Source: Marinobacter sp. F4218
GTDB taxonomy: Bacteria; Pseudomonadota; Gammaproteobacteria; Pseudomonadales; Oleiphilaceae
Length of the DNA stretch: 64,000 nucleotides
Assembly: GCF_019443085.1 (NCBI RefSeq)
Contig: NZ_JAHZIL010000003.1
Span: 434,001-498,000, forward strand
Reading direction: 5' to 3'
The position numbers and the translations under genes are program-made. The notes beneath the pieces were generated by a model. That model did no database searches. It had not been told where the DNA came from and saw nothing but the letters and a program-made list of their open reading frames with translations. Positions 38,890 to 48,974 of the stretch are shown here, piece after piece; the first letter of the stretch is position 1, and each line of letters starts with the position of its first letter.

Positions 38890-38895
38890 TATAAT
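38890..38895 (+). promoter_or_regulatory. -10 element candidate for mgtE
   Basis: Exact TATAAT in the context CCGTTATAATACG, 28 bases before the mgtE ATG. No clear -35. The same 13-base string occurs upstream of miaB. Confidence 0.4.
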
Positions 38896-38923
38896 ACGAG
38901 GGTTTTCTGACTGTGGGTGATCC

Positions 38924-40285
38924 ATGACCGATATTCTGGAGAAAAGCCAGGCCCGCCAGCGTCTCCGCTCCCTGAGCGAGGCTCTGGATAGCGGCGCCCT
39001 GAAACAGGTTGCCCGCATCCTGAATGGCGGCCTGAGCCCCAGTGATATTGCCCACCTCCTGGAATCGTCCCCACCTCGCCAGCGCGCGCTGCTCTGGAAC
39101 CTGGTGGACAAGCAACTGGAAGGGGAAGTCCTCCAGTACCTGAGCGACGATATCCGCGGTTACTTCCTGAGCCAGCTGAACGCCCAGGAACTGGCCGATA
39201 TCATTGAAGATTTCGAGTCAGACGATCTCGCCGACCTGCTTCAGCAATTACCGGACACGGTGATCCAGGAAGTTCTGGACACCATGGACGAGCAGGACCG
39301 CCAGCGGGTCGAAGAGGTACTCTCCTACCCCGAGGACACGGCCGGCGGCCTGATGAACACGGACACCATCACGGTGCGCCCTGACATCAGTATCGACGTG
39401 GTATTACGTTACCTGCGCCGACACCGCAACCTGCCCCCGATGACCGACAGCCTGATTGTGGTAAGCCGCCGCGACGAGTTCATCGGCATGCTGCCAATCA
39501 CGAAAATGCTGGTATCCAATCCCGCAGCCACGGTGCGGGAAGTGATGGACACCGACATCGACCCCATTCCGGTCTCCCTTTCGGATACCAAGGTCGCGAC
39601 GCTGTTCGAACGTTACGACCTGATCTCGGCCCCGGTGGTGAACGAGGATGGCAGGCTGCTGGGGCGGATCACCATTGATGACGTGGTCGACGTTATCCGC
39701 GAGGATGCCGATCACTCACTGATGAGCATGGCCGGTCTTGATGAGGACGAGGATACCTTTGCCCCGGTCTGGAAAACGACCCGGCGACGCGCGGTATGGC
39801 TTGGCATTAACCTTATCACTGCGTTCATCGCCTCGGCTGTCATCGGCCTGTTTGAAGAAACCATCACCAAGGTGGTGGCGCTGGCCGTGCTCATGCCCAT
39901 TGTCGCCAGCATGGGTGGTATAGCGGGCAGCCAGACCCTCACGCTCGTTATCCGGGGTATGGCGGTAGGCCAGATCAGCGGCGCCAACGTCGGCTGGCTG
40001 CTGAACCGGGAGTTCCTGTCGGGAGCCCTGAACGGGCTGTTCTGGGCCCTGGTTGTTGCCACCGCCGCTGCGGCCTGGTTCCAGGATCCGCTCATCGGAG
40101 CGGTGATTGCCGCGGCCCTGGTCATAAACCTGGTGGCCGCAGCCCTTGTGGGTACAGTCCTGCCCCTGTTCCTGAAATCCAGAAATATTGATCCCGCGCT
40201 GGCAGGGAGCGTGATCCTCACGACGGTTACCGATGTGGTCGGCTTCATGTCCTTTCTGGGCCTCGCCACCGTATTTTACGCGTAA
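38924..40285 (+). CDS. mgtE: Magnesium transporter MgtE
   Basis: Dimeric magnesium channel, 453 residues. Order: N-terminal superhelical domain with the FLSQLNAQELADIIEDFESDDLADLL stretch, two CBS domains (about 135-260), a plug helix, and five membrane helices from about residue 290. LMPIVASMGGIAGSQTLTLVIRG is the pore signature. The acidic magnesium-sensing residues in the N and CBS domains appear retained. Confidence 0.95.
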   Translation: MTDILEKSQARQRLRSLSEALDSGALKQVARILNGGLSPSDIAHLLESSPPRQRALLWNLVDKQLEGEVLQYLSDDIRGYFLSQLNAQELADIIEDFESDDLADLLQQLPDTVIQEVLDTMDEQDRQRVEEVLSYPEDTAGGLMNTDTITVRPDISIDVVLRYLRRHRNLPPMTDSLIVVSRRDEFIGMLPITKMLVSNPAATVREVMDTDIDPIPVSLSDTKVATLFERYDLISAPVVNEDGRLLGRITIDDVVDVIREDADHSLMSMAGLDEDEDTFAPVWKTTRRRAVWLGINLITAFIASAVIGLFEETITKVVALAVLMPIVASMGGIAGSQTLTLVIRGMAVGQISGANVGWLLNREFLSGALNGLFWALVVATAAAAWFQDPLIGAVIAAALVINLVAAALVGTVLPLFLKSRNIDPALAGSVILTTVTDVVGFMSFLGLATVFYA

Positions 40286-40320
40286 TTGATGTACAACTAC
40301 CGAATAACAACGGATCTACC

Positions 40321-40851
40321 ATGAGTCAGCATGATCAGTACGACGACGAGGACGAGTTCGGCAAGAGCAAATCCCAGCTCAAACGGGAGATGCATGCGTT
40401 ACAGGATCTGGGCAAACGGATGCTCGACCTGAGCAACGACCAGCTCGACACCTTGCCGATCAGCGATACCCTGCGCGCCGCTATCGAGGAATCTCGCCGC
40501 ATTCGACAGAACGAGGCAAAGCGCCGGCACCTGCAATATGTTGGCAAGATCATTCGTCAGGAAGACGATCCGGACGCCCTGAAACGGGCTATTGATGCCT
40601 TCGATGCGGGCAGCGAGGAACACACCCGGCGCCATCACCTTGCCGAACGTTGGCGCGACCGCATGATCGCCGAGGGAGATTCAGTGGTGGGTGAATTCTT
40701 CAGCTATTGCCCGACCGCCGATATGCAACACCTGCGCAATCTGGCACGAAACGCGCGGAAAGATGTCGAGAAGCAGAAAAACACGGGCCAGTCCCGCAAG
40801 CTCTTCCGCTACCTGCGCGAATGCATTGACGACGCCGAAGCGACCCACTGA
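40321..40851 (+). CDS. darP: Ribosome assembly protein DarP (YjgA)
   Basis: Member of the DUF615 family, 176 residues; in E. coli it joins late 50S subunit assembly. Recognised by KSKSQLKREMHALQDLGKRMLDL and the RYLRECI end. An acidic N-terminal stretch (EDEFGKSK region) is usual. It is convergent with the amidase gene; a GC-rich hairpin at 40862-40883 lies between and covers the end of the amidase gene. Confidence 0.94.
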   Translation: MSQHDQYDDEDEFGKSKSQLKREMHALQDLGKRMLDLSNDQLDTLPISDTLRAAIEESRRIRQNEAKRRHLQYVGKIIRQEDDPDALKRAIDAFDAGSEEHTRRHHLAERWRDRMIAEGDSVVGEFFSYCPTADMQHLRNLARNARKDVEKQKNTGQSRKLFRYLRECIDDAEATH

Positions 40852-40861
40852 TCCTCAGCTG

Positions 40862-40883
40862 CCGCCGGCCCTATAGCCGGCGG
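40862..40883. terminator. GC-rich hairpin between convergent genes
   Basis: Eight-base stem CCGCCGGC / GCCGGCGG with a six-base loop, lying between darP and the amidase gene and overlapping the latter's last codons. Neither side has a T-run, so termination is uncertain. Confidence 0.4.
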
Positions 40884-41710
40884 TGTTCCCAGACTGGCAT
40901 GCGCTTGCGCAACTGTTTGAGCTGCTCCAAATCCAGTTCAGCGGCAACCACCCCCGGCCCTTCGGCCAGCTCGGTCACCACCTTCCCCCATGGATCGCAG
41001 ATCAAGGAATGGCCATAGGTGCGCCGCCGTTCGCTGTTCTGGCCACCCTGGCCCGGTGCAACCACCCACACCTGGTTCTCTATGGCCCTGGCACGGATAA
41101 GGGCATGCCAGTGGGCATCCCCGGTTTGCCAGGTGAATGCACTGGGCAGACATACCCATTCAGCTCCCTGCTCCCTCAGAGCACGAAATAGCTCCGGAAA
41201 CCGAAGATCATAGCAGATGGCCAGGCCGAGCTTGCCGGCAGGGGTGTCAACAGTCACCACCCCCTCGCCGGGCTCAAAGGTGTCGGATTCCCGATATTGC
41301 CCGTGAGCGTCATCCACCATGGCATCGAACAGGTGGATTTTGTCGTACCGGGCCACTTCCCGGCCCTGGGCATCAAAAACCAAGCAACTGGCCCTGACTC
41401 GGTGATCGATACCCGAGCCATCCGGTCGCGCGGCGATTGGAAGGGAACCACCCACAATCCACATTCCCAGCGTTTTCGCCTGCTCCGCCAGAAAAGATCG
41501 GATGAGTGGATGGTCGCCGGCTTCGCCTTGACCACGATCCACCATCTGATGGGTTGCCAGGACCGCAAAGTTTTCCGGCAGGACCGCCACCGAAGCTCCC
41601 TGCCTGGCAGCTTCGGCAAGCAGTCGGCGCGCTTCCTCAAGGTTGGCGTCGATGTCGTGGGTACTCACCATCTGGATGGCGGCAACCCGGGCAGAGACAG
41701 TCTGGGTCAT
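40871..41710 (-). CDS. Nitrilase-family amidohydrolase
   Basis: Carbon-nitrogen hydrolase of 279 residues with the catalytic triad in place: Glu in LPENFAVL (about 44), Lys in YDKIHLFD (about 115) and Cys in ICYDLRFPELFR (about 155). Placement after yhdP resembles the yhcX/YafV-like amidases found here in pseudomonads, possibly deaminated-glutathione amidase (Nit1-like). The substrate is not settled by sequence. It is the last gene of the mre-rng-yhdP run, 12 bases after yhdP. Confidence 0.92.
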   Translation of the reverse strand: MTQTVSARVAAIQMVSTHDIDANLEEARRLLAEAARQGASVAVLPENFAVLATHQMVDRGQGEAGDHPLIRSFLAEQAKTLGMWIVGGSLPIAARPDGSGIDHRVRASCLVFDAQGREVARYDKIHLFDAMVDDAHGQYRESDTFEPGEGVVTVDTPAGKLGLAICYDLRFPELFRALREQGAEWVCLPSAFTWQTGDAHWHALIRARAIENQVWVVAPGQGGQNSERRRTYGHSLICDPWGKVVTELAEGPGVVAAELDLEQLKQLRKRMPVWEHRRL

Positions 41711-41722
41711 AAAAGGCTCCTG

Positions 41723-44700
41723 CTATTCGCCGGTATCGAATACCCGCTGGAGATCTACCTGTGGGTCGTCCCAAGTGCCGGTGACACCGTAGGACGCGCT
41801 GGTCAGCTTGCTCAAAGGATCGCCCAGAATCTTGTCGAGCACAAACAATGCCCCGCCAATCGGTGCCCCGGCCCCCATCAACAATGCCGCCAGCGGCAGA
41901 TTCTGGGTCAGAGGCAGCACCACCACCAGACGCATGTCCAATGTCTCATCAGCAATATCAGTAGAGCCGCTCAGTTTGAACGCGCCCGAGGGGCCAACCA
42001 CCTGAACTTCCGGATCCATGGTGATCAAGCCATCAATGAGCTGTGCTTTACCGGAAATCGCATCGAACGCAACTCCCCGTTCATAGAGATCGGAGAAATC
42101 CAACTTCAGGCGGCGCCACAGGGTATCGGCGTTAAGCAGGTTAAACACCCGGAACAGCTGGGCGGTATTGTTCTGCTCCAGGATGATACCTTCGTCCAGC
42201 CTGAGGCTGACCGATCCGCTCATGTCCGCAAGCGAGATTTCGTCCGGCCGGCCCGGCCAGTCCAGATCCAGCTCAATGTTGGTGGCCTTGTTGGTCAGGG
42301 GAATGTCCGCACCGAACAGCTCGTTCAGATCTGCCAGGGCGCCGCCCATTACCGTACCGGCAAATCGACTCACCTCACGGTCATCAATAATGCTCCAGGT
42401 CATATCCCCCAACAAAGTGAGCGAGTTGAGCCGCCCTTCGATTCCCTCGACGTTCAATCGGTAGGGTTCCGGGCGAAGCTGGAATGCCCAGCGCCCCAGG
42501 GACTCCTGATTCAACTGAAGGTCGGCTATGGTGACGTTCACATCGGGCCAGTCGCCCATATCCAATGACCGGAAGGCTTCGATCTGCTCTTCAATCGAAA
42601 GCAGTTCTGGCGCCTCTTCCCGTGCTTCGTCGTCCCGAACCAACCTCATGACCTCAAAATCCGCGGTGACCGCCGTGCCATCATCAGGAACAACCACACG
42701 TCCCACGGCCCGTTCGGAACGCGTATTCACGACCCAGCGATCACCGAGGTCAAGAGTCTCGACATGAATGTCCCTCAGGGTGTGGGCGCCCAGATAAAGG
42801 TGGGCAATGTTCATCTCCAGCCCGGTGTCTTTCCAAAACACCTCAAACGATGCTCGATTCTCCCAGTCGCCGGTTATGGCAATCCCCTCTGGCGCTGCTG
42901 GGTCAATGGTTGCCAGCAACGGCGCGGCTTCACCAGCACTCTTGGCAAGCGGCTCAGGCCAGTCGACGGCGACACCTTCCAGGTCCGAACGGACATTGAT
43001 CACGGAGGTAGAGCCGGCACCGAGATCAAGTTCCGCGGAATAACCGAGGACTCCGGAGAGCCCGAGGGTCGTATCCGGCGCAAGGCCCGTCGTCGCAAGG
43101 GCATCGGACATGGAAAGCTGCCCGGACTGACGGACCGACAAGGCCTCGCCGGATTCACTCCGGGACAAGCCGATACTGACGGGATTACCGAAGAAGCTCG
43201 CCGTCAGAGGCCCCCCTGAAAAACCATCAACGGAGTGGTAGGTCAGCTCCCCGCTGAGGCTCTGCCAGGAAAGACCGGCAGGCGGGTATGCTATTGACGC
43301 ATCGCTGGCCCGGACGCGGGCCTCAACCAGGATATCCCGGTTACCTGCAAGGGGGACGTCCAGACCAAGCTGTAACTGGTAGGAACCGTCGAATTCAAGC
43401 GCTGACGCCTCAGACCCCGCGATCTCCCCAAGCGGACTGTTGCTCAGCCAGAAACCCACAGCGTCTCCGGGAACCTCAGCAGAGGCATCAACCCGAACGA
43501 GGGTATTATTGGAATCTGGACTAACCGTTACGGTGCTCGACGAAAGACTCAGGCCACCGGTATTCCCCTGCTCCAGGGTGACCCTGGTTTCCAGATTGTT
43601 GACCACCACTTGGCCACTTGCGCCCGAGACCTCTGGCCAGCGCTCGTCGTAAACGACGGAGGCGTTCTCGAAATCGAATCGCATGGAGGAGGCGAAAGCG
43701 CCTCGTGGCGCATCTGAACCAATCTGCCCGTGGCCGTAATAGACACCTGACGTGATATCCGCAGTCCGTACCGACGTTGTCAGCCATTGATAAAGCTCAG
43801 GATTAACCACCTTGGACGGCACGAATTCCGCCAGCATGGACTCGGTTGCATTCTCAATCCCGACCCGAAGCCCCAGATTATTCTCACCTTCCCGGTCCAG
43901 CTTCAGATCAAACGCGCCGGAGAAGCTGGTGGTGTCGTCATAGGCAATGCGCATGTTGTCGGAAAAGATGCGGGTTACCGTGCCATCGAACTGCCAGGCA
44001 ACCAGCCCTTCGACGTCGGAAAATGCCCAACCCCCGTCATACAGCTTGGGGAATGCCAGGGTGGCCGGCGCCTCGCCATCCTCGATGTCAACATAACCGG
44101 CGCCCGGCTTCAGATACAGGGAACCAGATAATCCCGTTATGCCGGGGGCGCCACCAAAGGCCTGCACGCTGATGTCGCGGAGGTTACCGGAAAGTTCGAA
44201 ACTGTCGTCGGTTGTACTCGGAAGCCATAAAGACAGCCGGTCCAGATAACCATCGGGACGGTAGTTCTTCAACGCATCCGCCCCTTTCGCCGGGAGCATG
44301 GGTAACAGCGACAGGAGCCTGCGGGTAGGTCCGAGAGGCAAGGCATCGGCGATAACCCTGAGACCGCCATTCTCGGGCGCCAGGCGGAAGCTGAAAGGAG
44401 ACACGTCGTCACCATTCCAGGTCCACTCCAGCTTTTGGAGGTGCCACTCTCCCGGGCTATCCGCCTGGGCAGAAGCAGACACTTCGGACAGAGCATCCTG
44501 GGATCGTCGCCACCCAAACCGTGCCCGTATATTTTCAATCGGGGCCAGGGACTCCATGCCTACGCCCAATTGCATATAGGGCGTTTCCAGCATTCCATTT
44601 ACCTGCACAATCTGGCCGTCACGGAACGTGAGCCAGGCTTCGCCGCCGAGGTCAAAGCCCTCAACGCGGATGTCCCGCCAATGGTATTCATCTATCAGGC

Positions 44701-45475
44701 CATCGAAAAGCCGACCGGAGTTCACGTCCAGGTAGAGTTGCCCGGTGAAGTCGCCGCGAAAAAAATGTTGCCCAACCAGACTGAAACTTGCCAGCTGCTC
44801 TGTGGTTCCGGACTTGATGGCACGACCCGAGGCCCGAAAAAGTCCCTGCCGGTAAACCATGTCCAGTTGGGGGATATAGACATGGCGCTGGTGCCCCTCA
44901 TTGTCCTGGACACCCAGGCTGAATCGGGTGATTTTGACATACGGTTCGGACAGCCAGTCTCCTGCCAGTTCGAGCCAATGCTTGAGCCGGTTGTTAACTG
45001 GCTCGGGGAGGTCGGCCCCCTTCACGCCCACTTCTCCCGCCTCGGACTGATTGAGGGTCAGCTCGACGCCATCGAGTTCGAAATCTTCAAAAACAACCCG
45101 CAACCGGCGCAGTGAGGACAGGAAATCGAACCGGATACGAAGATGATCGACCCGGGCGACGGTCACCCCGGAATCTGGATTGGTTATGGATATCTGCTCT
45201 GCCGTAAAGGAGGGATCCAGCCAGTACCAGCGCGAGGACAGGCCGCCAATGACAACATCCTGACCGAGACGGGCCGACAGTTCACTGGCCAGGTCATCCG
45301 CGAAGGCATCGACATTGCGCGTGAGCTGGCGCCCTACCCCTGCGTACAACGCGAACACCACCAGCACCAGCAGAAGAAACCACCAGACGAGGCTGGAAAC
45401 CCGCGCGGCAAACCTGACCGGCGGACTCTCAGACTGATGATCCGATACTGGGGACTCGCGGTCAGGGGGCGACAT
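41723..45475 (-). CDS. yhdP: AsmA-like phospholipid transport protein YhdP
   Basis: Very large inner-membrane-anchored periplasmic protein, about 1250 residues, of the AsmA-like bridge family. In E. coli YhdP moves phospholipid toward the outer membrane, together with TamB and YdbH. One N-terminal helix (about 30-48, LVWWFLLLVLVVFALYAG) precedes a long beta-groove region. The family segments DVVIGGLSSRWYWLDPSF and the C-terminal SGSVSLRLDEGIILEQN...FRVFNLLN are clear. The start is ATG 45475 (a TTG sits just before). It is 40 bases after rng. Confidence 0.94.
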   Translation of the reverse strand: MSPPDRESPVSDHQSESPPVRFAARVSSLVWWFLLLVLVVFALYAGVGRQLTRNVDAFADDLASELSARLGQDVVIGGLSSRWYWLDPSFTAEQISITNPDSGVTVARVDHLRIRFDFLSSLRRLRVVFEDFELDGVELTLNQSEAGEVGVKGADLPEPVNNRLKHWLELAGDWLSEPYVKITRFSLGVQDNEGHQRHVYIPQLDMVYRQGLFRASGRAIKSGTTEQLASFSLVGQHFFRGDFTGQLYLDVNSGRLFDGLIDEYHWRDIRVEGFDLGGEAWLTFRDGQIVQVNGMLETPYMQLGVGMESLAPIENIRARFGWRRSQDALSEVSASAQADSPGEWHLQKLEWTWNGDDVSPFSFRLAPENGGLRVIADALPLGPTRRLLSLLPMLPAKGADALKNYRPDGYLDRLSLWLPSTTDDSFELSGNLRDISVQAFGGAPGITGLSGSLYLKPGAGYVDIEDGEAPATLAFPKLYDGGWAFSDVEGLVAWQFDGTVTRIFSDNMRIAYDDTTSFSGAFDLKLDREGENNLGLRVGIENATESMLAEFVPSKVVNPELYQWLTTSVRTADITSGVYYGHGQIGSDAPRGAFASSMRFDFENASVVYDERWPEVSGASGQVVVNNLETRVTLEQGNTGGLSLSSSTVTVSPDSNNTLVRVDASAEVPGDAVGFWLSNSPLGEIAGSEASALEFDGSYQLQLGLDVPLAGNRDILVEARVRASDASIAYPPAGLSWQSLSGELTYHSVDGFSGGPLTASFFGNPVSIGLSRSESGEALSVRQSGQLSMSDALATTGLAPDTTLGLSGVLGYSAELDLGAGSTSVINVRSDLEGVAVDWPEPLAKSAGEAAPLLATIDPAAPEGIAITGDWENRASFEVFWKDTGLEMNIAHLYLGAHTLRDIHVETLDLGDRWVVNTRSERAVGRVVVPDDGTAVTADFEVMRLVRDDEAREEAPELLSIEEQIEAFRSLDMGDWPDVNVTIADLQLNQESLGRWAFQLRPEPYRLNVEGIEGRLNSLTLLGDMTWSIIDDREVSRFAGTVMGGALADLNELFGADIPLTNKATNIELDLDWPGRPDEISLADMSGSVSLRLDEGIILEQNNTAQLFRVFNLLNADTLWRRLKLDFSDLYERGVAFDAISGKAQLIDGLITMDPEVQVVGPSGAFKLSGSTDIADETLDMRLVVVLPLTQNLPLAALLMGAGAPIGGALFVLDKILGDPLSKLTSASYGVTGTWDDPQVDLQRVFDTGE

Positions 45476-45515
45476 CAATTGGGCTTACTCCCCGCGCCGA
45501 CAGACAGCCCTCGGA

Positions 45516-46994
45516 TTAGAGCAAGACAACATCATACTGCTCCTGACTGTAGAACGGTTCCACCTGAAAGCGAATGGTCTTGCTGATAAACGTTTCGAGA
45601 TCCGCGACATTGTCTGACTCTTCATCCAGCAGGCGATCGACCACGCTCTGCGATGCCATTACCAGATAGTTTTCAGCATCGTAGGCCCGGTTCACCCGAA
45701 GGATTTCCCGGAAGATCTCATAGCACACGGTCTCGCTGGTCTTCAGGAAACCTCGGCCATCACAAATCGGACAGGGCTCGCAGAGCACCTGCCCCAGACT
45801 CTCCGTGGTTCGTTTCCGGGTCATCTCTACCAGGCCCAGTTCCGAGACGCCGGTGATCTTGGTCTTGGCATGATCCCGCTCGAGCATCTTTTCAAGCATG
45901 CGGTGGACCTGGCGCTGGTGCTCAGGATCCTCCATGTCGATGAAATCAATAATGATAATGCCGCCCAGGTTGCGCAGTCGCAGTTGCCGGCTGATGGAAC
46001 GGGCCGCTTCCAGATTGGTCTTGAAAATGGTTTCTTCCAGATTCCGATGTCCGACAAAGCCACCGGTGTTGATGTCGATGGTCGTCATTGCTTCGGTCTG
46101 GTCAATAATGACGTAGCCACCGGACTTCAGCTGAACCTTGCGGCTGAGCGCTTTCTGGATTTCATCCTCGACTGAATAGAGATCAAAAATCGGTCGTTCA
46201 CCCGGATAATATTCCACCTTGTCGGAGAATTCGGTTACAAACTCCTCGACAAACTCCATCACCCGCTGGTGGCTCTCGCGGCTATCGATCCGCACCTTTT
46301 CAGTCTGCGGGCGGATAAGATCCCGGATGGTCCGGATAAAAAGTGGCAGATCCTGATAAATCACTGCCGGCGCCTGCACCCGCGCAATCCGTTCGTGGAT
46401 GGACTGACTGAGACGGTGCAGGTAGGTCATGTCACCGATCAGTTCTTCCGGCGATGCCGCTTCCGCGGCCGTGCGGATAATATAACCGCCCCGCGCTTCA
46501 GTCTCCTCGGCCGCCGCCTCTTCCACCAGGCCCTTAAGCCGGGCCCGTTCGGTTTCATCCTCAATTCGCTGGGAAATACCAACGTGGTTTACGCCTGGCA
46601 TGAACACCAGATAACGGGAGGGAATGGAGAGTTGGGTAGTCAGCCGGGCCCCTTTGGTGCCGATCGGATCCTTGGTCACCTGCACTACCAGGGATTGACC
46701 TTCCCGAAGCAGGGTCCGGATATCCGGCACGGTTTTCGGCCCTTCACTGGGCTCGTCCCCACCAGACTGGGACACCACGTCCGACGCATGGATAAACGCA
46801 GCGCGCTCCAGGCCTATGTCGACAAATGCCGCCTCCATGCCGGGAAGCACCCTGACCACCTTGCCCTTGTAGATGTTGCCAACGATGCCTTTGCGGCTGG
46901 TACGCTCAATGTAGGCTTCCTGCAACATCCCGTTTTCAACCAGTGCCACGCGGGTTTCCACTGGTGTCACGTTGATCAGGATCTCTTCACTCAT
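45516..46994 (-). CDS. rng: Ribonuclease G
   Basis: Single-strand endoribonuclease that matures the 16S rRNA 5' end and degrades some mRNAs. S1 domain at about 35-120, then the RNase E/G core with metal-binding Asp residues in TTIDINTGG and GGIIIIDFIDM, and the zinc-link CEPCPICDGRG. At 492 residues with no long C-terminal scaffold it is RNase G, not RNase E. It overlaps maf by four bases. Confidence 0.96.
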   Translation of the reverse strand: MSEEILINVTPVETRVALVENGMLQEAYIERTSRKGIVGNIYKGKVVRVLPGMEAAFVDIGLERAAFIHASDVVSQSGGDEPSEGPKTVPDIRTLLREGQSLVVQVTKDPIGTKGARLTTQLSIPSRYLVFMPGVNHVGISQRIEDETERARLKGLVEEAAAEETEARGGYIIRTAAEAASPEELIGDMTYLHRLSQSIHERIARVQAPAVIYQDLPLFIRTIRDLIRPQTEKVRIDSRESHQRVMEFVEEFVTEFSDKVEYYPGERPIFDLYSVEDEIQKALSRKVQLKSGGYVIIDQTEAMTTIDINTGGFVGHRNLEETIFKTNLEAARSISRQLRLRNLGGIIIIDFIDMEDPEHQRQVHRMLEKMLERDHAKTKITGVSELGLVEMTRKRTTESLGQVLCEPCPICDGRGFLKTSETVCYEIFREILRVNRAYDAENYLVMASQSVVDRLLDEESDNVADLETFISKTIRFQVEPFYSQEQYDVVLL

Positions 46995-47593
46995 GTTCGG
47001 CTCTCCAGACTGTTTGGCCAGTTTTCCCAGACCGGATGACCGGCATCTGCCAGCAGGGCCGCAGTTTCCAGCAGCGGCAAACCCACCACAGCACTGTAAC
47101 TGCCCTGTAGTTTACTGACAAAAATACCACCAAGACCCTGAATTCCATAGCTTCCTGCCTTGTCCATCGGTTCGCCACTGGCGGCGTACGCCTCAATTTC
47201 CGCCTTCGAGAGGGGGCGGAAGGTGACTTCAGTGGTTACGACGCGCGACGCGCATCGGTTGTCCTCGGCCAGAGCCACGGCGGTCATTACCTGATGCGTG
47301 GCACCCGAGAGTCTGAGCAGGGTCTCAACGGCATCGCCCGGGCTGCCAGGCTTCCCGAGGATTACCCCGTCCAGAACAACCGAAGTATCGGATCCCAGCA
47401 CGAGTGCCCCCGGCGAGGTCGCCGCGACGGCCAGCGCCTTGTCCCGCGCCAGACGCTCCACATAGTGTTCCGGCAGCTCGCCCGGACGGGGCGTTTCATC
47501 CACGTGCGCCGGTTGTACCGAAAACGTCACGCCAATCTGTTGCAGGAGTTCGGAGCGTCGGGGAGAGGCCGATGCGAGAATGATCGTGGCCAT
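46991..47593 (-). CDS. maf: Maf-family nucleotide pyrophosphatase (YhdE type)
   Basis: House-cleaning nucleoside triphosphate pyrophosphatase, 200 residues. ASASPRRSELL at the start, HVDETP and the GSDT catalytic Asp are present. KAGSYGIQGLGG marks the YhdE branch, which acts on dTTP and UTP. It follows mreD by two bases and overlaps rng by four. Confidence 0.94.
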   Translation of the reverse strand: MATIILASASPRRSELLQQIGVTFSVQPAHVDETPRPGELPEHYVERLARDKALAVAATSPGALVLGSDTSVVLDGVILGKPGSPGDAVETLLRLSGATHQVMTAVALAEDNRCASRVVTTEVTFRPLSKAEIEAYAASGEPMDKAGSYGIQGLGGIFVSKLQGSYSAVVGLPLLETAALLADAGHPVWENWPNSLESRT

Positions 47594-47595
47594 GC

Positions 47596-48072
47596 TTATC
47601 CCAACTTACGATTGATATTGTCCAGCAGGACACAGAATACCGGCCAGGCCAGGGCGCTGGTCAGGGCCGGCCACAGATAGCTGAAGCCGGCATCGTCGCC
47701 ACCGAGCATCTGCTTGATGAAATGAACGAGCATCTGGTTAATCCCCAACAGCAGAAAGACCATCAGGCACTGTTGCGGCAGTGGATACATACGCAGACGC
47801 TGATGCACCGTCAATACGAGGAATGCGATCAAGCCCATGGCCAGGGCATTGAGGCCGAGGGGCGTGGCCTCAAGCACATCCAGCAAGAGCCCGAGAAACC
47901 AGGCCAGCAAGATACCGAACTGGGCAGGCGCCCGAAAGGTCCAGTAAAATACGACAAGCCCGACCCACTCCGGACGGAACTCGAACCAGCCAACCGGAAA
48001 CAGAGAAATGCTCAGTACCAGAGCAACCACGACGGACAGGGCAAACACCGGATAACTGATAACGGACAACAT
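47596..48072 (-). CDS. mreD: Rod shape-determining protein MreD
   Basis: Inner-membrane component of the Rod elongation complex, 158 residues, with about five hydrophobic segments and the FRPEWVGLVVFYWTFRAP opening known from MreD. The start overlaps the mreC stop by one base. Family similarity is modest, and context supports it strongly. Confidence 0.94.
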   Translation of the reverse strand: MLSVISYPVFALSVVVALVLSISLFPVGWFEFRPEWVGLVVFYWTFRAPAQFGILLAWFLGLLLDVLEATPLGLNALAMGLIAFLVLTVHQRLRMYPLPQQCLMVFLLLGINQMLVHFIKQMLGGDDAGFSYLWPALTSALAWPVFCVLLDNINRKLG

Positions 48073-48974
48073 CAGCCTGCTCCCTCCTGTCCGGAACCTT
48101 GATCGGCTTCGTCTGCGGTTTCTCCACCCTCTTCCAGAGGCGCCTCACGGTCGACAGTGGGCGGGAATACCACGAGCACCAATCGGCTCTGATTCAGCTC
48201 GGCCCTGGGTGTCGCCTCGATGGACACAAAAGGCTCCCCCGGCTCTTTATTGATCAGCCCTACCTCGGCGACCGGATAGCCACGCGGGAACCGCCCCCCC
48301 AGGCCGGAACTGACGAGCAAGTCGCCCTCGCGGATGTCGGCGGTGTCCGGAACGTGAACGAGATCCAGCGTGTTCGCGTCGCCGGTGCCCAGCAAAATTG
48401 CTCTGAGCCCGTTCCGCACCACCTCGACCGGTACGGCGTGACTGCTGTCTGACACCAGCAGCACACGGGAAGTGATCTGACTGGTCTGAACAACCTGCCC
48501 CATCAGTCCATGGGCGTCCAGAACGGCCTGTCCGGGTTTCAGGCCGTCACTCTCGCCTTTGTTGATAATGACTTCGTGGGAGAAGGGATCTGGCGATACG
48601 CCGACAACCTCACCTACGATGACGCGGTCATCGAGTACTTCGGAGGAATTCATCAGACGTCGCAGTTCATTATTTTCGGAAGCAAGCGCGGCGTACTTGA
48701 GCGCACGGCGCTCCAGAATCATCAGGCGAGCCTTGAGATCCTCGTTTTCCTGCTGGAGATCTTCCTTGTTGACGAATAGACCGGCAACCCAGTCACTGAA
48801 CTCGTAGGGGGCGTTGCCGAGCCAATAGACGGGCGCCAGGCCAGTCGCAATTGTGCTGCGGACGAAAGAGAGCTTGTCGAAACGCGCATCGGCAACCACC
48901 AGGGTTGCCGATACAATGACTATGAGAAAGAGTCGGAAACCCGGTACCGGGCCCTGGACAAAGATGGTCTTAAT
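48072..48974 (-). CDS. mreC: Rod shape-determining protein MreC, probable AUU start
   Basis: Bitopic inner-membrane protein linking MreB to cell-wall enzymes. The nearest ATG/GTG/TTG start (GTG 48899) would delete the membrane anchor. Upstream the frame stays open to a TAG at 48989-48987. It encodes IKTIFVQGPVPGFRLFLIV, then IVSATLVVADARF, the usual MreC head with a helix at about 14-30. No standard start occurs there. An ATT at 48974 lies six bases after AGGGAGGG, a strong ribosome-binding site. I therefore start the gene at ATT, giving 300 residues. A coiled coil (about 75-110) and the beta domain follow, with an acidic Gly-rich tail. A sequencing error is the alternative, but the frame needs none. 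Confidence 0.9.
   Translation of the reverse strand: MKTIFVQGPVPGFRLFLIVIVSATLVVADARFDKLSFVRSTIATGLAPVYWLGNAPYEFSDWVAGLFVNKEDLQQENEDLKARLMILERRALKYAALASENNELRRLMNSSEVLDDRVIVGEVVGVSPDPFSHEVIINKGESDGLKPGQAVLDAHGLMGQVVQTSQITSRVLLVSDSSHAVPVEVVRNGLRAILLGTGDANTLDLVHVPDTADIREGDLLVSSGLGGRFPRGYPVAEVGLINKEPGEPFVSIEATPRAELNQSRLVLVVFPPTVDREAPLEEGGETADEADQGSGQEGAG

Noticed and set aside
48900..48974. Truncated or broken mreC
   Set aside because: The frame through the membrane anchor is fully open and has a strong ribosome site; only the start codon is unusual.
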